64,000 nucleotides of DNA from Pantanalinema sp. GBBB05. GTDB lineage: Bacteria; Cyanobacteriota; Cyanobacteriia; Leptolyngbyales; Leptolyngbyaceae. A model generated the notes under the pieces. The model made no database searches. It was not told the DNA's origin and saw only the letters and a list, made by a program, of their open reading frames with translations. Each line of letters opens with the position of its first letter. Position 1 is the stretch's first letter. Location: contig VRZD01000008.1 of the NCBI GenBank assembly GCA_016743235.1, positions 62,001 through 126,000 of the forward strand, written 5' to 3'. The translations under genes and the position numbers were made by a program. This document shows positions 8,795 through 18,524 of this stretch, piece by piece.

Positions 8795-10253
8795 GACGCA
8801 TTGTGCCGTTGATCAGACCCAATCCTGCACAAAGACTCAGCCAAATCATCACATCTAGCATGGCTCGGAAGAGTTGTATGTAGTTAAAGATGCGATCGCT
8901 AGTCATTCCCACTAGCCAAGGCATAGCAAGCACTACAAGCATAGGAAAAAACATCCATACGATGCCCAACATCATCTGCCATTTGGGTGTCGTATGGATC
9001 TTTCGTTGCCATTGAGGAAGATACAGTAGGCTGCGAATCGCGAAGGCTACACCAATGACTGTTACAATTGCCAGACTAATACCCCAAAGATTAATCCTGA
9101 AACCATCTGAAGGGAGGGTGCTATCCGTGAGTAATCGGATTAACCCAGTTTTGATTTGGGGCAAGGTAAACGCAATCAGCGGCAATGCACTAATGTTATA
9201 GAGCAAAGCAATGCCATATCTTTCATTGGGCAACACAGAAACATCCGTGTAGAACGTGGACAAGATGCCATTATGCTGAAGGATTTGCCTACCATTTTCC
9301 GTTGTCGCAAACCATCCCATCGCATAGGGGCTATCAATCTGTGATGGTGGAGTATGCAGGAGAGCCATGCTATCTGGAGTTAGCAGTTGTGTGTCTTCAA
9401 ACTGTCCCCCATTACTGTGCAGAATCAGATACTTTGCCATATCCTCTGCTGTAGAAATCACACCAGCATTACCGCCTAGATAGCCTGATAATTCTGGAGC
9501 TGCAAACGGTATTGCAAACGCCATTAAATGTCCCGTTGCTAGATGGTTAGCTCGTTGCTGTGCTTCAGTCATCGTTGTAGCATGGAGCGTTTGTGACATC
9601 TGGAGGGGCATAAAGAGGTGCGATCGCAAATAGTCTGAAAAGGTTTGACCGCTAACCACTTCCACAACTCTCGCTAAGACATCGTAGTTGGGATTAAAAT
9701 AATGAAATTCAGCTCCCGGAGCCGCAACAATCTGGGCTTGACGCAAACTTGTTACCCGTTCTGCATTTGTAGTGGGTTGAGGGAGCAGTGCTTCTGAAAA
9801 GCCACGGTCAGACAGTCCACTGAGCTGATTCAGCAATTGGCGAATGGTGATTCGGCTAGCTGTTACAGCATCAGTCAGAGTAAAGTCTGGCAGGTATTGT
9901 TTGACTGGAGCATCCAGATTAATCTGTCCAGCTTCCACTAATTGCAGCACTGCCACCGCCGTAAAGGATTTACTCAGGGACGCGATCGCAAATTGAGTCT
10001 GAGGCGTTACGGATTCGTGTGCATTTGCTCTTCCATAACCTTTGATGTGTAATACTTGATTGTCATGGGTAATGGCTAGAGCTAAACCAGGGATATGTTG
10101 AGTGGTCATCTGGTGGATGATGAAGCGATCGATTTCCATCTCAAGAGTTGGCTGAGTGGCAGGTGTCCTAACTTGGAGCGCCAACACGATCAATGTCCCT
10201 AGCAGAAGTAACCCGTAGCGTAGCCTGATTCTGTTTTTCATCATGCCTGCCAT
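8763..10253 (-). CDS. Serine hydrolase of the beta-lactamase (class C-like) family with C-terminal membrane helices
   Basis: The N-terminal hydrophobic segment (YGLLLLGTLIVLALQV) is a signal peptide or anchor. The PF00144-type domain follows, with S-L-S-K (IASLSKSF) as the nucleophile motif and YFNPNYD giving the Y-x-N motif. The last 120 residues contain about four membrane spans (WGISLAIVTVIGVAFAI, MMLGIVWMFFPMLVVLAM and others). Family members are esterases, D-amino acid peptidases or PBP-like proteins; a true beta-lactamase is not implied. The start is uncertain: a TTG at 10286 has AGGA four bases upstream, while ATGs at 10253, 10244 and 10241 lack a good ribosome site. Confidence 0.85.
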   Translation of the reverse strand: MAGMMKNRIRLRYGLLLLGTLIVLALQVRTPATQPTLEMEIDRFIIHQMTTQHIPGLALAITHDNQVLHIKGYGRANAHESVTPQTQFAIASLSKSFTAVAVLQLVEAGQINLDAPVKQYLPDFTLTDAVTASRITIRQLLNQLSGLSDRGFSEALLPQPTTNAERVTSLRQAQIVAAPGAEFHYFNPNYDVLARVVEVVSGQTFSDYLRSHLFMPLQMSQTLHATTMTEAQQRANHLATGHLMAFAIPFAAPELSGYLGGNAGVISTAEDMAKYLILHSNGGQFEDTQLLTPDSMALLHTPPSQIDSPYAMGWFATTENGRQILQHNGILSTFYTDVSVLPNERYGIALLYNISALPLIAFTLPQIKTGLIRLLTDSTLPSDGFRINLWGISLAIVTVIGVAFAIRSLLYLPQWQRKIHTTPKWQMMLGIVWMFFPMLVVLAMPWLVGMTSDRIFNYIQLFRAMLDVMIWLSLCAGLGLINGTMRLIACANNERS

Positions 10254-10395
10254 GCTATTGATTGAGATCTGTCTAAGCAGTTGCAAAATCCTGGGCAGAA
10301 ATAGCCGATCTAGCTCTATTCAGTTCAGTGTCAAACTATTTCCATATACTTACTCTCATCACTTTCTCACCAAGCAATGGCGTGGTTGTTGGTGC

Positions 10396-10911
10396 TTAAC
10401 CTGATTCGTTCTGTACGTTAAATGACTCATGATATGAAACGAGTCCAGTGGGTATAGGCGCATCGAATGAAATTGCTTGAAAGTATTCAGGGGGAACATG
10501 GGGTAGAACAAGATTTGGCTCCGCCTTAAACCCAAAGCGGCTATAGTACTCAGGCTCACCAAGTACCACACACCCAGAAGCGCCCAGTTCGCGCAGAGTC
10601 ACTATGGCTTGTCGCATCAGTTGCGAACCAATACCAGCTCTCTGAGAGTCTGGCACGATCGAAATGGGACCTAGCCCATACCAACCCTGGCTGCCATCGG
10701 AAATGGAAACCGGAGATACAGCCACATGACCCACGATTTTTCCCTCCACCTCAGCCACAAGAGAAATGGTCAAATTGCCTGAACTACGTAAGGCATTCAC
10801 AATCAAATGCTCGGTGTGACTGGTATGAGGGGCATTGAGAAATGCCGCTACTGTTAATGCTGTAATGGCTGTGGTATCAGAAGGAACTTCTGGTCGGATT
10901 ATGATATTCAT
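10396..10911 (-). CDS. GNAT family N-acetyltransferase (YhbS-like)
   Basis: This 171-residue single-domain GNAT protein has the acetyl-CoA loop as SQRAGIGSQLMRQAI, preceded by the core strand GLGPISIVPD. It also has the typical C-terminal VLGEPEYYSRFGFKAE. It most resembles the YhbS group of acetyltransferases, whose substrates are largely unknown. It is the first of several small enzyme genes transcribed leftward. The start is an ATG with no other in-frame ATG nearby. Confidence 0.87.
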   Translation of the reverse strand: MNIIIRPEVPSDTTAITALTVAAFLNAPHTSHTEHLIVNALRSSGNLTISLVAEVEGKIVGHVAVSPVSISDGSQGWYGLGPISIVPDSQRAGIGSQLMRQAIVTLRELGASGCVVLGEPEYYSRFGFKAEPNLVLPHVPPEYFQAISFDAPIPTGLVSYHESFNVQNESG

Positions 10912-11051
10912 CGCTAATCAACTTTCACGATCGCGTCTCTTTGCTCCAGAATAGACGATCTTTGCATATGGCTCTCCCTATTTTGAACAGTCCATACCAG
11001 GTATATTCCGTTTCCCAGAATTTGATGTCTCAAAATCCAATGGGTAATCTT

Positions 11052-11603
11052 TTACAGAGGAAATAAGTGCTGCCATGATTCTCTTGTGAGCTGCCACTCA
11101 ATCTGGCTCCATCCTCGCATACGCATCCAATCAGAACCAGCTTGTATACCGATCGCCTGGAATCCATAACGTTTTGCTAGCCGGGATATCCTCAGATTAG
11201 CACTCATAGAAATACCAAGAATTTCCTTCAGTCCCAAATCGCGGAACCCAAAGTCAATCAGAGCTTTCCCCACTTCGATCGCATAGGCATACCGCCCCCA
11301 GTACTGCGGTGCTAACTCAATGCCAAGTTCTGCCTGCTCAGCAGCATAGCCATCCTGGCGCAATCCTGCACAGCCAACTAACTCACAATTGCGGCGATCG
11401 ACGATCGCTAACTGGTAATTGTGGCGAGGAACTTCGATTGTCCAATGTATAAACCGTTGAAACAATTGATGAGTAAAGTCAGGCATCACTTCTTCCGGTG
11501 AACAGAATGCAGCATAACGAGAGTCAGCGTGATAGGTCAGGAATGCAAGCTCATCTTCCTGAAGAAAATCACGGAGAAGAAATCGTTTAGTGATAATCTC
11601 CAC
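11052..11603 (-). CDS. GNAT family N-acetyltransferase (RimJ/RimL type)
   Basis: This 183-residue protein has the RimJ/RimL pattern: N-terminal ITKRFLLRDFLQED, LGIELAPQYWGRYAYAIEVGKALIDFGF (acetyl-CoA binding region) and ANLRISRLAKRYGFQ near the C-terminus. Relatives acetylate ribosomal protein N-termini, amino acids or antibiotics, and I cannot say which applies. The likely start is GTG at 11603. It is separated from the other GNAT gene by 140 bp and not closely related to it. Confidence 0.85.
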   Translation of the reverse strand: MEIITKRFLLRDFLQEDELAFLTYHADSRYAAFCSPEEVMPDFTHQLFQRFIHWTIEVPRHNYQLAIVDRRNCELVGCAGLRQDGYAAEQAELGIELAPQYWGRYAYAIEVGKALIDFGFRDLGLKEILGISMSANLRISRLAKRYGFQAIGIQAGSDWMRMRGWSQIEWQLTRESWQHLFPL

Positions 11604-11702
11604 AGCCAGTTCCCAACCTCACAATTTGCTCAGTATTATTATTCATCCGATTTCTCTAGTCTGGAATCAATACATCAGTGACAAACAAATCCTCAATTTT
11701 TT

Positions 11703-12176
11703 TCATCTTACCAACGTGAATAAAGCAGCGGCAATGAAGGCGGCGATCGTTCGAACATGGTTCCAAATCGTCCAGGTCGTCAGGTATGTAGCCCAGAGAT
11801 TTACGCCTTCGGTACTGTTAGGGTCAGCAACAGCTAATCTCTCATTGAGCGGCACATTAAATACCATGGTTACGCCAAAACAACCAACCAGGTAGAACAA
11901 AGCACCGATCAGCAAATAAGTAGCAGCTTGTTGCCGCTGGAGTAGTGAAGTGACAATGATGATCAGACAAAGCATGCTTGTGCCTAGGAACACAGCCATA
12001 AACCAGGGATTAATCACCGTAATGTTGATGGATTGCATCGTAGCAATGCCCTGAGCTGGTGGTTGTTGAGCCAAAGCCTTCATCACAAAGGTTGAGAAGG
12101 CGAAAAATACTCCTGCAATTAGCCCACAGCCAAGAGCTGCAATGAGTTTGAGCGGCAAATATAACTGTTCAAGCAT
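11703..12176 (-). CDS. DUF1772 (anthrone-oxygenase-like) membrane protein
   Basis: This small membrane protein of about 157 residues has four hydrophobic segments. It has the DUF1772 pattern with GVFFAFSTFVMKAL early, NPWFMAVFLGTS in the middle, and NVPLNERL followed by W-x3-YLTTWTIWNHVRT at the end. The family includes fungal anthrone oxygenases; bacterial members have no proven activity. The ATG at 12176 is preferred because GGGGAA lies six bases upstream. The frame also opens at a GTG at 12239. Confidence 0.8.
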   Translation of the reverse strand: MLEQLYLPLKLIAALGCGLIAGVFFAFSTFVMKALAQQPPAQGIATMQSINITVINPWFMAVFLGTSMLCLIIIVTSLLQRQQAATYLLIGALFYLVGCFGVTMVFNVPLNERLAVADPNSTEGVNLWATYLTTWTIWNHVRTIAAFIAAALFTLVR

Positions 12177-12364
12177 GATCATTCCCCAGTTTTGCAAGAC
12201 TGATCTGAGGGCAAAGGAGCCCGTTTTGAGGTCATCCACAGGACGATATACACGGCGATCGCACCTTTACTAGTGGTACTGGAGCGAACAGGTTGTAGTG
12301 TAAAGGGCACTGCAACATTGCTACTATACATTGCCTACATTGTTAAGCGCTCGCAGAACATCAT

Positions 12365-12898
12365 TTAAGTATAATGTTGGTGTCTGAACCGCTCATGTAA
12401 ATGTTGTGTCGCCGTGTCACCAAATGACTGTTTGACAAGCGCAAAACTAGAAAAGTCTTTGGGTCGCCATTCACTTTTGGGAACCTCTTCGATGTAATAG
12501 AAGTAATCCCAAAGAATAGCTTCCCAACTGCTGCAACGGAGCAACTTACCGCCCAAGCTTCCAGTGGGTTCAGTTGGGCAGGTTCCTGGCGGTAAGCCTT
12601 CTAGCTCGTAACTGTCTCCCACCCGAAGGCACGGTTCACAGTCCAGGAGAATGCCCTGTATCTCTGCTAGGAAACCATAGGAAGTTTGTTCCGTAATTAC
12701 GCCACCAAGAGTATGCAGCAGTGCAAGAAACTCTGTAGTGCGATCGTCCGGATACACAATATCGATATCCTCATGGTCACGGGTAATGCGATTTAATTTG
12801 GCATCGATCGCCCAACCGCCCTGCAACCACAACGGTAGATTAATTTGGTCTGCCGCTGAAAATAATTGATGGATCAACTCAATGTGGCGATCGTTCAT
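12365..12898 (-). CDS. Nucleotidyltransferase of the aminoglycoside adenylyltransferase type
   Basis: This 177-residue protein has the minimal nucleotidyltransferase signature LQGGWAIDAKL followed by DHEDIDIVYP, where the paired aspartates bind metal. A C-terminal region (WRPKDFSSFALVKQ) resembles ANT(2'')-like and lincosamide nucleotidyltransferases. The family transfers AMP to aminoglycoside or lincosamide hydroxyls, but many chromosomal relatives have no resistance phenotype. It lies in a run of detoxification-like genes and is not on a visible mobile element. Resistance function is an inference from family only. Confidence 0.78.
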   Translation of the reverse strand: MNDRHIELIHQLFSAADQINLPLWLQGGWAIDAKLNRITRDHEDIDIVYPDDRTTEFLALLHTLGGVITEQTSYGFLAEIQGILLDCEPCLRVGDSYELEGLPPGTCPTEPTGSLGGKLLRCSSWEAILWDYFYYIEEVPKSEWRPKDFSSFALVKQSFGDTATQHLHERFRHQHYT

Positions 12899-13055
12899 AT
12901 TAATAGCGTTCTATGATGCTGTATGCGGCTGGGCTACTTCAATGCTCACAGACCAAGCCATTGCGCCCTGCCCCAAGCAAAGCATAGTTAAAGGTAGTGG
13001 TGGAATCGCAGATCAGTAAGTTATTAAAGACGGGGACTGAACCAGAAAGCAACAG

Positions 13056-13436
13056 TTAAGGCATCCACTGAACCAATTGAATCACTACCCCATTGGGGTC
13101 TGTCACTTGAAAGAATCGTTCACCCCACGGTTCGGTCTCAATTGGAGTTGTGATTGGTACACCTTCCACTTGCAGTCGGGCATATTCAGTGTCGATATCA
13201 TCGACGACAAATGCAATTAGCAATCCATCGGCTCGATGTTCACGCATATGGATGGGTTTAAAGCTTTTCAATCCCGTTTTCAGAAACACCAGATTGAAGC
13301 CAGCATCTTCTCTAGCCAGGGATACAAAGCCATCGGCTGACATTTGTTCACTGAAACCAAAGTGTTGTTTGACAAACGTCGCAGATGCCGTGACATCATC
13401 AACGTTCAATGAAATGGCGGACGCTGTAATTTTCAT
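13056..13436 (-). CDS. VOC (glyoxalase/bleomycin-resistance fold) protein
   Basis: This 126-residue single VOC domain contains two beta-alpha-beta-beta-beta modules. The first carries ASATFVKQHFGFSEQMSADGF and the second DIDTEYARLQVEGVPI, with WGERFFQVTDPNGVVIQLVQW at the end. That last motif holds a conserved metal-ligand-type Glu/Gln. Function within the superfamily (glyoxalase, dioxygenase, antibiotic binding) cannot be assigned. It is immediately downstream of the marR-like gene (38 bp gap) and probably cotranscribed with it, so it may be a regulated target. Confidence 0.85.
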   Translation of the reverse strand: MKITASAISLNVDDVTASATFVKQHFGFSEQMSADGFVSLAREDAGFNLVFLKTGLKSFKPIHMREHRADGLLIAFVVDDIDTEYARLQVEGVPITTPIETEPWGERFFQVTDPNGVVIQLVQWMP

Positions 13437-13474
13437 TGTTTTTCTCTTAATGGCATGATGGATAGTGAGCGCAA

Positions 13475-13930
13475 TTACTCGTCTACTGGGTGAGTTTCGA
13501 GACGTGCTTCAAGTTGCCGTAAAACCGTAATAGCCGTGTTTAATGCTTCTAACGAAAGTGTTTCACTGACTTGATTTGCCCAGTCAATCTGGCGCTGTTG
13601 GATGTAATCTAAGGCTTTACGACCTTTTGGCGTAATTGTCATCAATTTGGCACGACGATGGTGAGGGTTGTCGGTATAGGTGATAAATCCATCGTGAGCT
13701 AGAGCATCCGCAGTTTGCTGAACGCTTTGTCGAGTTAATCCCATGCTCCGAGCAACCTGGGCAACGGGGGTCGGTTGATGTTCGACAATGCCAAGCACTT
13801 GCCAGCGGGCGCTGCTCAACCCAACTGGATGAGTTAAGCGATCGCCCGCTTCCAACAAAAGCCCGTTTAACCGAAAGACTTCCAGGATAAGTTCGGTAAA
13901 GGCACTGCTATTCGCACTTGGCTGACTCAT
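13475..13930 (-). CDS. MarR family transcriptional regulator
   Basis: This 151-residue winged-helix repressor has the MarR core VAQVARSMGLTRQSVQQTADALAHDGFITYTDNPHHRRAKLMTITPKGR, shown here in part, which contains the recognition helix and the D-x-R-type wing. MarR proteins are dimers that usually repress their own operon and release DNA on binding phenolic ligands. The ATG at 13930 is chosen over the upstream TTG at 13948. It lies only about two bases after the predicted transcription start, so the mRNA may be leaderless. An 18-bp palindrome overlaps the -35 box, indicating autorepression. The VOC gene downstream is a likely operon member. Confidence 0.9.
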   Translation of the reverse strand: MSQPSANSSAFTELILEVFRLNGLLLEAGDRLTHPVGLSSARWQVLGIVEHQPTPVAQVARSMGLTRQSVQQTADALAHDGFITYTDNPHHRRAKLMTITPKGRKALDYIQQRQIDWANQVSETLSLEALNTAITVLRQLEARLETHPVDE

Positions 13931-13938
13931 ATAACAAC

Positions 13939-13967
13939 ATTTTACCAACTTGACAGGTTCCTGTCAA
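13939..13967 (-). promoter_or_regulatory. marR promoter with overlapping palindromic operator
   Basis: On the minus strand TTGACA (13967-13962) and TAAAAT (13944-13939) are 17 bases apart, a near-consensus sigma70 promoter. The perfect palindrome TTGACAGGTTCCTGTCAA spans 13950-13967 and includes the -35 box, as expected for a MarR operator. Confidence 0.7.
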
Positions 13968-13993
13968 ACCAAGGGGTTGAATTGAGGAGCCAA

Positions 13994-14440
13994 TTAAACG
14001 ATAGCCACAATGATCAGACTGATCAAACAACTAAATTGAATTCCTAAGCTCAATACCCGTAACTTTGGGTCAGCACCTACGATATGAATCATAGAGTGCA
14101 AGAGTCGGAATGTAATATAGCCGCTGACCAGCAGATCGACGACGCCTCCAGAAATCCCTCGTACCACTAAGAGCAAAACAACGCCTAAATACAGCGGTAG
14201 ATTTTCGACTAGGTTAGCTTGAACTCGAAATAACCGCCACATCAGGTTATTGTCGTCGATGACTCCAAAATCTTTAGGGCTACCTCCCGTAGCTAAATGC
14301 CGAATTCTTACTGCTACTAAGAGAACAACAACTGCGATCGTCCATAAAATGAAAATAACCAATCCCCACAGTGGAAGGGTCATCGGTTGGCTAGATAATT
14401 GTTGGGCGATCGCTAGATTTGTACCTGGCTCAATTTGCAT
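13994..14440 (-). CDS. MAPEG family membrane protein
   Basis: This 148-residue protein has four hydrophobic helices. It carries the MAPEG signature FRVQANLVENLPLYLGVVLL, which contains the R-x-Q-x-N...EN-x-P glutathione-site pattern. MAPEG proteins are trimeric membrane glutathione transferases, peroxidases or relatives; most bacterial members are uncharacterised. It lies just upstream of marR on the same strand and 83 bp downstream of an AraC-family regulator gene. The marR palindrome lies beyond its 3' end, so that operator should not control it. Confidence 0.85.
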   Translation of the reverse strand: MQIEPGTNLAIAQQLSSQPMTLPLWGLVIFILWTIAVVVLLVAVRIRHLATGGSPKDFGVIDDNNLMWRLFRVQANLVENLPLYLGVVLLLVVRGISGGVVDLLVSGYITFRLLHSMIHIVGADPKLRVLSLGIQFSCLISLIIVAIV

Positions 14441-14523
14441 CTTTTTTCTCCAATCGAGTCTGCTTCTACTGTAAAAAGTCAGCGCATCAAGACTCTAGAA
14501 AAAAGTTGCGAAGGTTTAGGATA

Positions 14524-15456
14524 TTATTGCGATCGTCTAGTGCCAGATCGCAATTGCAAGAGTTGTTTAGGCGTAACCCCCATGCAGCGTTTGAAGTAGC
14601 GTGTTAAATGACTTTGATCACAAAAGCCCGTTTGGGTTGCTATTTCAACAATGCTTAGCTCAGTATGGTGTAAAAGGTGTTTAGCTTGATTCAACCGACA
14701 CTGCAAAATGTATTGGTGAGGTGTAATTCCAATACTTTGCTTGAACAAGCGTAAGAAGTGATAGGGGCTAAGTTGGGCGATCGCTGCCAGCTCAGCCAAT
14801 TTCAAGTCTTGGTGAAGATGGTTGTTAATATACTCTTTCACCAGTGTTAACGTAACTTGAGGTAGACCGTTGGAGTAACTGGAGAGCTTGGGTCGAGTGA
14901 CACAATAGTGTCTCAACAAATGCACAGCTAATGCTGTTTTTAAACTATCGACTAGTAAAGGACTGCCCATTCCTGCCATCTCAGCTTCTTGTCTCAGAGT
15001 TAAAAGGATGGTTTGGATAAATGGATCGGACTGGCTCATAAACTGGGGTTGGAGTTCAATCCGATCGGGGTTAACCCAGTCCTGTCCCATCTGGTTTAAA
15101 AGAGTTGGCTCAACTGCCAGCACCATAAATTGAGTCGGAGCATTCCAGCTACAGGCATGGGTAATCCCCGCTGGAATAATCGCAATGTCTCCAGCATCCC
15201 GTCTTTCGCGCGATCGCTTGCCATCGAGCGATCGCAGCCCCGGTGCATTGTTGTGGGATGAGCCAACTAGCCCACAAGCCAGCACATGCATCGTGTGGTG
15301 ATGTTCATCAGTGGCAAAGGTTGGTTGCTGATGAAGTTCAAGATGCAGCCCATGCCAACCCAGACTTCTTAAAACCGCAGGGTTGGGGACAATTTGATCC
15401 GATGCACTCTCCTGGCAATAATCCAGTAGTTTGACAGAGGGCTTTCGTTCTCTCAT
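14524..15456 (-). CDS. AraC family transcriptional regulator
   Basis: This 310-residue protein has an N-terminal cupin-like sensor region (residues about 30-130, with DEHHHTMHVLACG and GDIAIIPAGITHACSW). The C-terminal double helix-turn-helix covers about 205-300. LAELAAIAQLSPYHFLRLFK is the first helix pair and IVEIATQTGFCDQSHLTRYF the second, followed by GVTPKQL. It probably activates a nearby gene in response to a small molecule; the MAPEG gene downstream is one candidate. There are no unusual features. Confidence 0.9.
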   Translation of the reverse strand: MRERKPSVKLLDYCQESASDQIVPNPAVLRSLGWHGLHLELHQQPTFATDEHHHTMHVLACGLVGSSHNNAPGLRSLDGKRSRERRDAGDIAIIPAGITHACSWNAPTQFMVLAVEPTLLNQMGQDWVNPDRIELQPQFMSQSDPFIQTILLTLRQEAEMAGMGSPLLVDSLKTALAVHLLRHYCVTRPKLSSYSNGLPQVTLTLVKEYINNHLHQDLKLAELAAIAQLSPYHFLRLFKQSIGITPHQYILQCRLNQAKHLLHHTELSIVEIATQTGFCDQSHLTRYFKRCMGVTPKQLLQLRSGTRRSQ

Positions 15457-15574
15457 AACCTGTCACAGCTAACGGATATCTCCATTGTGCCTGACTTTCA
15501 TCCTTTCCAGTTGTTCACGATTCTACTCATACTCCAAATTATTCCTGGCCCAACGTCAATCTAGCCAAGGAGAG

Positions 15575-15608
15575 AGGGCGTAACCCATCGATCGATGGGT
15601 TACGCCCT
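15575..15608. terminator. 34-bp perfect palindrome, probable transcription terminator
   Basis: The palindrome has no spacer. Its left arm is GGGCGTAACCCATCGA (15576-15591) and the right arm is the exact complement. It lies ten bases past the stop of the vWA gene, at the end of the proposed RNA operon. No U-run follows, so it may instead be a dispersed cyanobacterial palindrome. Confidence 0.5.
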
Positions 15609-15617
15609 ATGCTCACC

Positions 15618-17180
<1,563 letters not shown>

Positions 17181-17196
17181 GGGCGCGGCGATCGCG

Positions 17197-17622
17197 TCAA
17201 AATAGGGGTTGTAAGTCTGGCTCTACCCAGCTCGATCGAGCTTGCCAGGACATTAAATAATCGTGCGAGTAGTACTGCAATGGTAACTTTGGATCGCTAC
17301 ACTGTTGACTTAAATGATTCCACAGAATAGGTGTAAATTGAGTCGATGGTTGATCAATTAAAACAGCTTGGATTTTACGTAGCCAAAATAGAGTAATTGT
17401 TTCATGGTATCCGCTCGTTTGACTATTGGAAATTCCTACAGCTTGGTTATATCGTCGAATTCCTGACTTCATCCGCTCGATCGCTTCAGCTAGCGAATAG
17501 TGAGTCAAAAACCAAAACCCTACAGCCAAGTGAGCTTCGTGCGTCCACTGCGATCGCGGCAGCTGGCAACACTCAAACGATCGCACAATAGATTCAATTT
17601 CCTGAATACTTTGGTAAGTCAT
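17197..17622 (-). CDS. Conserved protein of unknown function (WTHEAHL / GYHETIT motifs)
   Basis: The protein has about 141 residues from the ATG at 17622. I know no function for it. Visible conserved-looking blocks are SQWTHEAHLAVGFWFL, GIRRYNQAVGI, TSGYHETITLFWLRKIQ and LMSWQARSSWVEPDL, with several His and Trp residues that could form an active or binding site. The open frame continues upstream to 17745, but that part translates the tRNA-like RNA and is not coding. It lies between the tRNA-like RNA and the Ro-like gene on one strand. Confidence 0.7.
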   Translation of the reverse strand: MTYQSIQEIESIVRSFECCQLPRSQWTHEAHLAVGFWFLTHYSLAEAIERMKSGIRRYNQAVGISNSQTSGYHETITLFWLRKIQAVLIDQPSTQFTPILWNHLSQQCSDPKLPLQYYSHDYLMSWQARSSWVEPDLQPLF

Positions 17623-17667
17623 AACTGATGTTAGAGAATCACTTCGTGCAAGTTGAAAAGGCTGTTG

Positions 17668-17760
17668 TTCATATACAGGATTTGTAGCTTGCTTCCGCAA
17701 AGCAGTACCTGCGTCACCTTTCTTGACAGGAAAGTGCTCTACCACTGAGCTAGTATGTAA
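17668..17760 (-). ncRNA. tRNA-Asp(GTC)-like RNA with 21-22 nt insertion in the T arm
   Basis: The minus strand reads TA-GCTC-AGTGGTA-GAGC (D arm) and CTTTC-CTGTCAA-GAAAG (anticodon arm, anticodon GTC). A T arm GCAGG...CAAAT-CCTGT follows, whose loop is opened by a 22-base insertion at 17685-17706 containing TTTGC-GGAA-GCAAG, a hairpin with a GNRA tetraloop. The flanking sequences TTACATAC and ATATGAA pair only partly as an acceptor stem. It is therefore a tRNA pseudogene, an interrupted tRNA, or a tRNA-mimic RNA. The inserted GCTTTGC block resembles one in the permuted RNA at 18642-18761. Confidence 0.6.
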
Positions 17761-17789
17761 GCTTTTTCGGTTAGGGCACGAAGTGAATA

Positions 17790-18524
17790 TTACTTCACAT
17801 GGTTCAGCCGCGCTTGAATCAGCTTGATCTCACGTTTGTTACACTGCCGCTTATGGGCAGCATAAAGCCGATCGTAATAGCCTTTGAATCCAGGTTTGAC
17901 TAGAGTTCGATGTAACAAGTCAAACACGAACCTCGTTGTCGGTACTGCTTGAAATGTAATCAAGTACCAAACCCCATCAATCTGGCGATATTGATGTAAA
18001 TCATCAATCTTGAGCTGATCAGGTGGCGATTTAGATTGAGATGCTTCCAACTCTGGCACTGGAGAGAAGTCTTTTGGATCACAAAGAATGCCAGTTTCGG
18101 GATGGACAAATAGCTGGAGTCGATAACCTCCTCCCGTTATTAGTTGGTATGGTCTACGTGACTTATGATGGGGAATGCCATCAATTAGTTCAACATGTCG
18201 TTCAACGTAGTCCCACACATGGTCAAGCACATGTCGTCCTGCCATTGTGTTGCAGTCTAGCCGTTGACAGAGTTGGCTGTACACCTGATTCCAGGGTTGC
18301 CCCACCTGCGATCGTAAAAGTCGCCGTAACGGACCGAGATGATCGGAAAGGTACTTGGATTTATTTCTGGGTTTAATCAGGTAGGGTCTCAGTAGCCCAT
18401 CCTGGCTTGCTTCCTCGGTGAGTTGATCTAATCGCTTCTTAAAGCCTTGTTGCCGCTTCAGGCTAATTCTCCTCCCGCCTCGGGGACGTTCAATTGCAAT
18501 TTCGCTCAAACGATGTTCGCTCAT
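17790..18524 (-). CDS. Conserved protein of unknown function, RNA-operon member
   Basis: This 244-residue, very basic protein has N-terminal ERPRGGRRISLKRQQGFKKR, which would suit RNA binding. A helical middle follows with YLSDHLGPLRRLLRSQVGQPWNQVYSQL and HVLDHVWDYVERHVELIDG. The C-terminal half contains YRLQLFVHPETGILC and VWYLITFQAVP. I recall similar uncharacterised proteins in other bacteria but no function. The ATG at 18524 has no Shine-Dalgarno sequence and lies inside an out-of-frame 32-codon ORF that has a perfect one, so translation may be coupled. An in-frame stop five codons upstream fixes the start. Confidence 0.75.
   Translation of the reverse strand: MSEHRLSEIAIERPRGGRRISLKRQQGFKKRLDQLTEEASQDGLLRPYLIKPRNKSKYLSDHLGPLRRLLRSQVGQPWNQVYSQLCQRLDCNTMAGRHVLDHVWDYVERHVELIDGIPHHKSRRPYQLITGGGYRLQLFVHPETGILCDPKDFSPVPELEASQSKSPPDQLKIDDLHQYRQIDGVWYLITFQAVPTTRFVFDLLHRTLVKPGFKGYYDRLYAAHKRQCNKREIKLIQARLNHVK

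Noticed and set aside
8763..10253. AmpC-type beta-lactamase
   Set aside because: The domain family is shared, but four C-terminal membrane helices and overall layout fit PBP-like serine hydrolases; substrate left open.
13150..13458. Plus-strand frame opposite the VOC gene
   Set aside because: It is a shadow of the VOC coding frame without ribosome site or homology.
17623..17745. N-terminal extension of the 141-residue protein
   Set aside because: These codons read straight through the tRNA-Asp-like RNA; the ATG at 17622 begins the conserved part.
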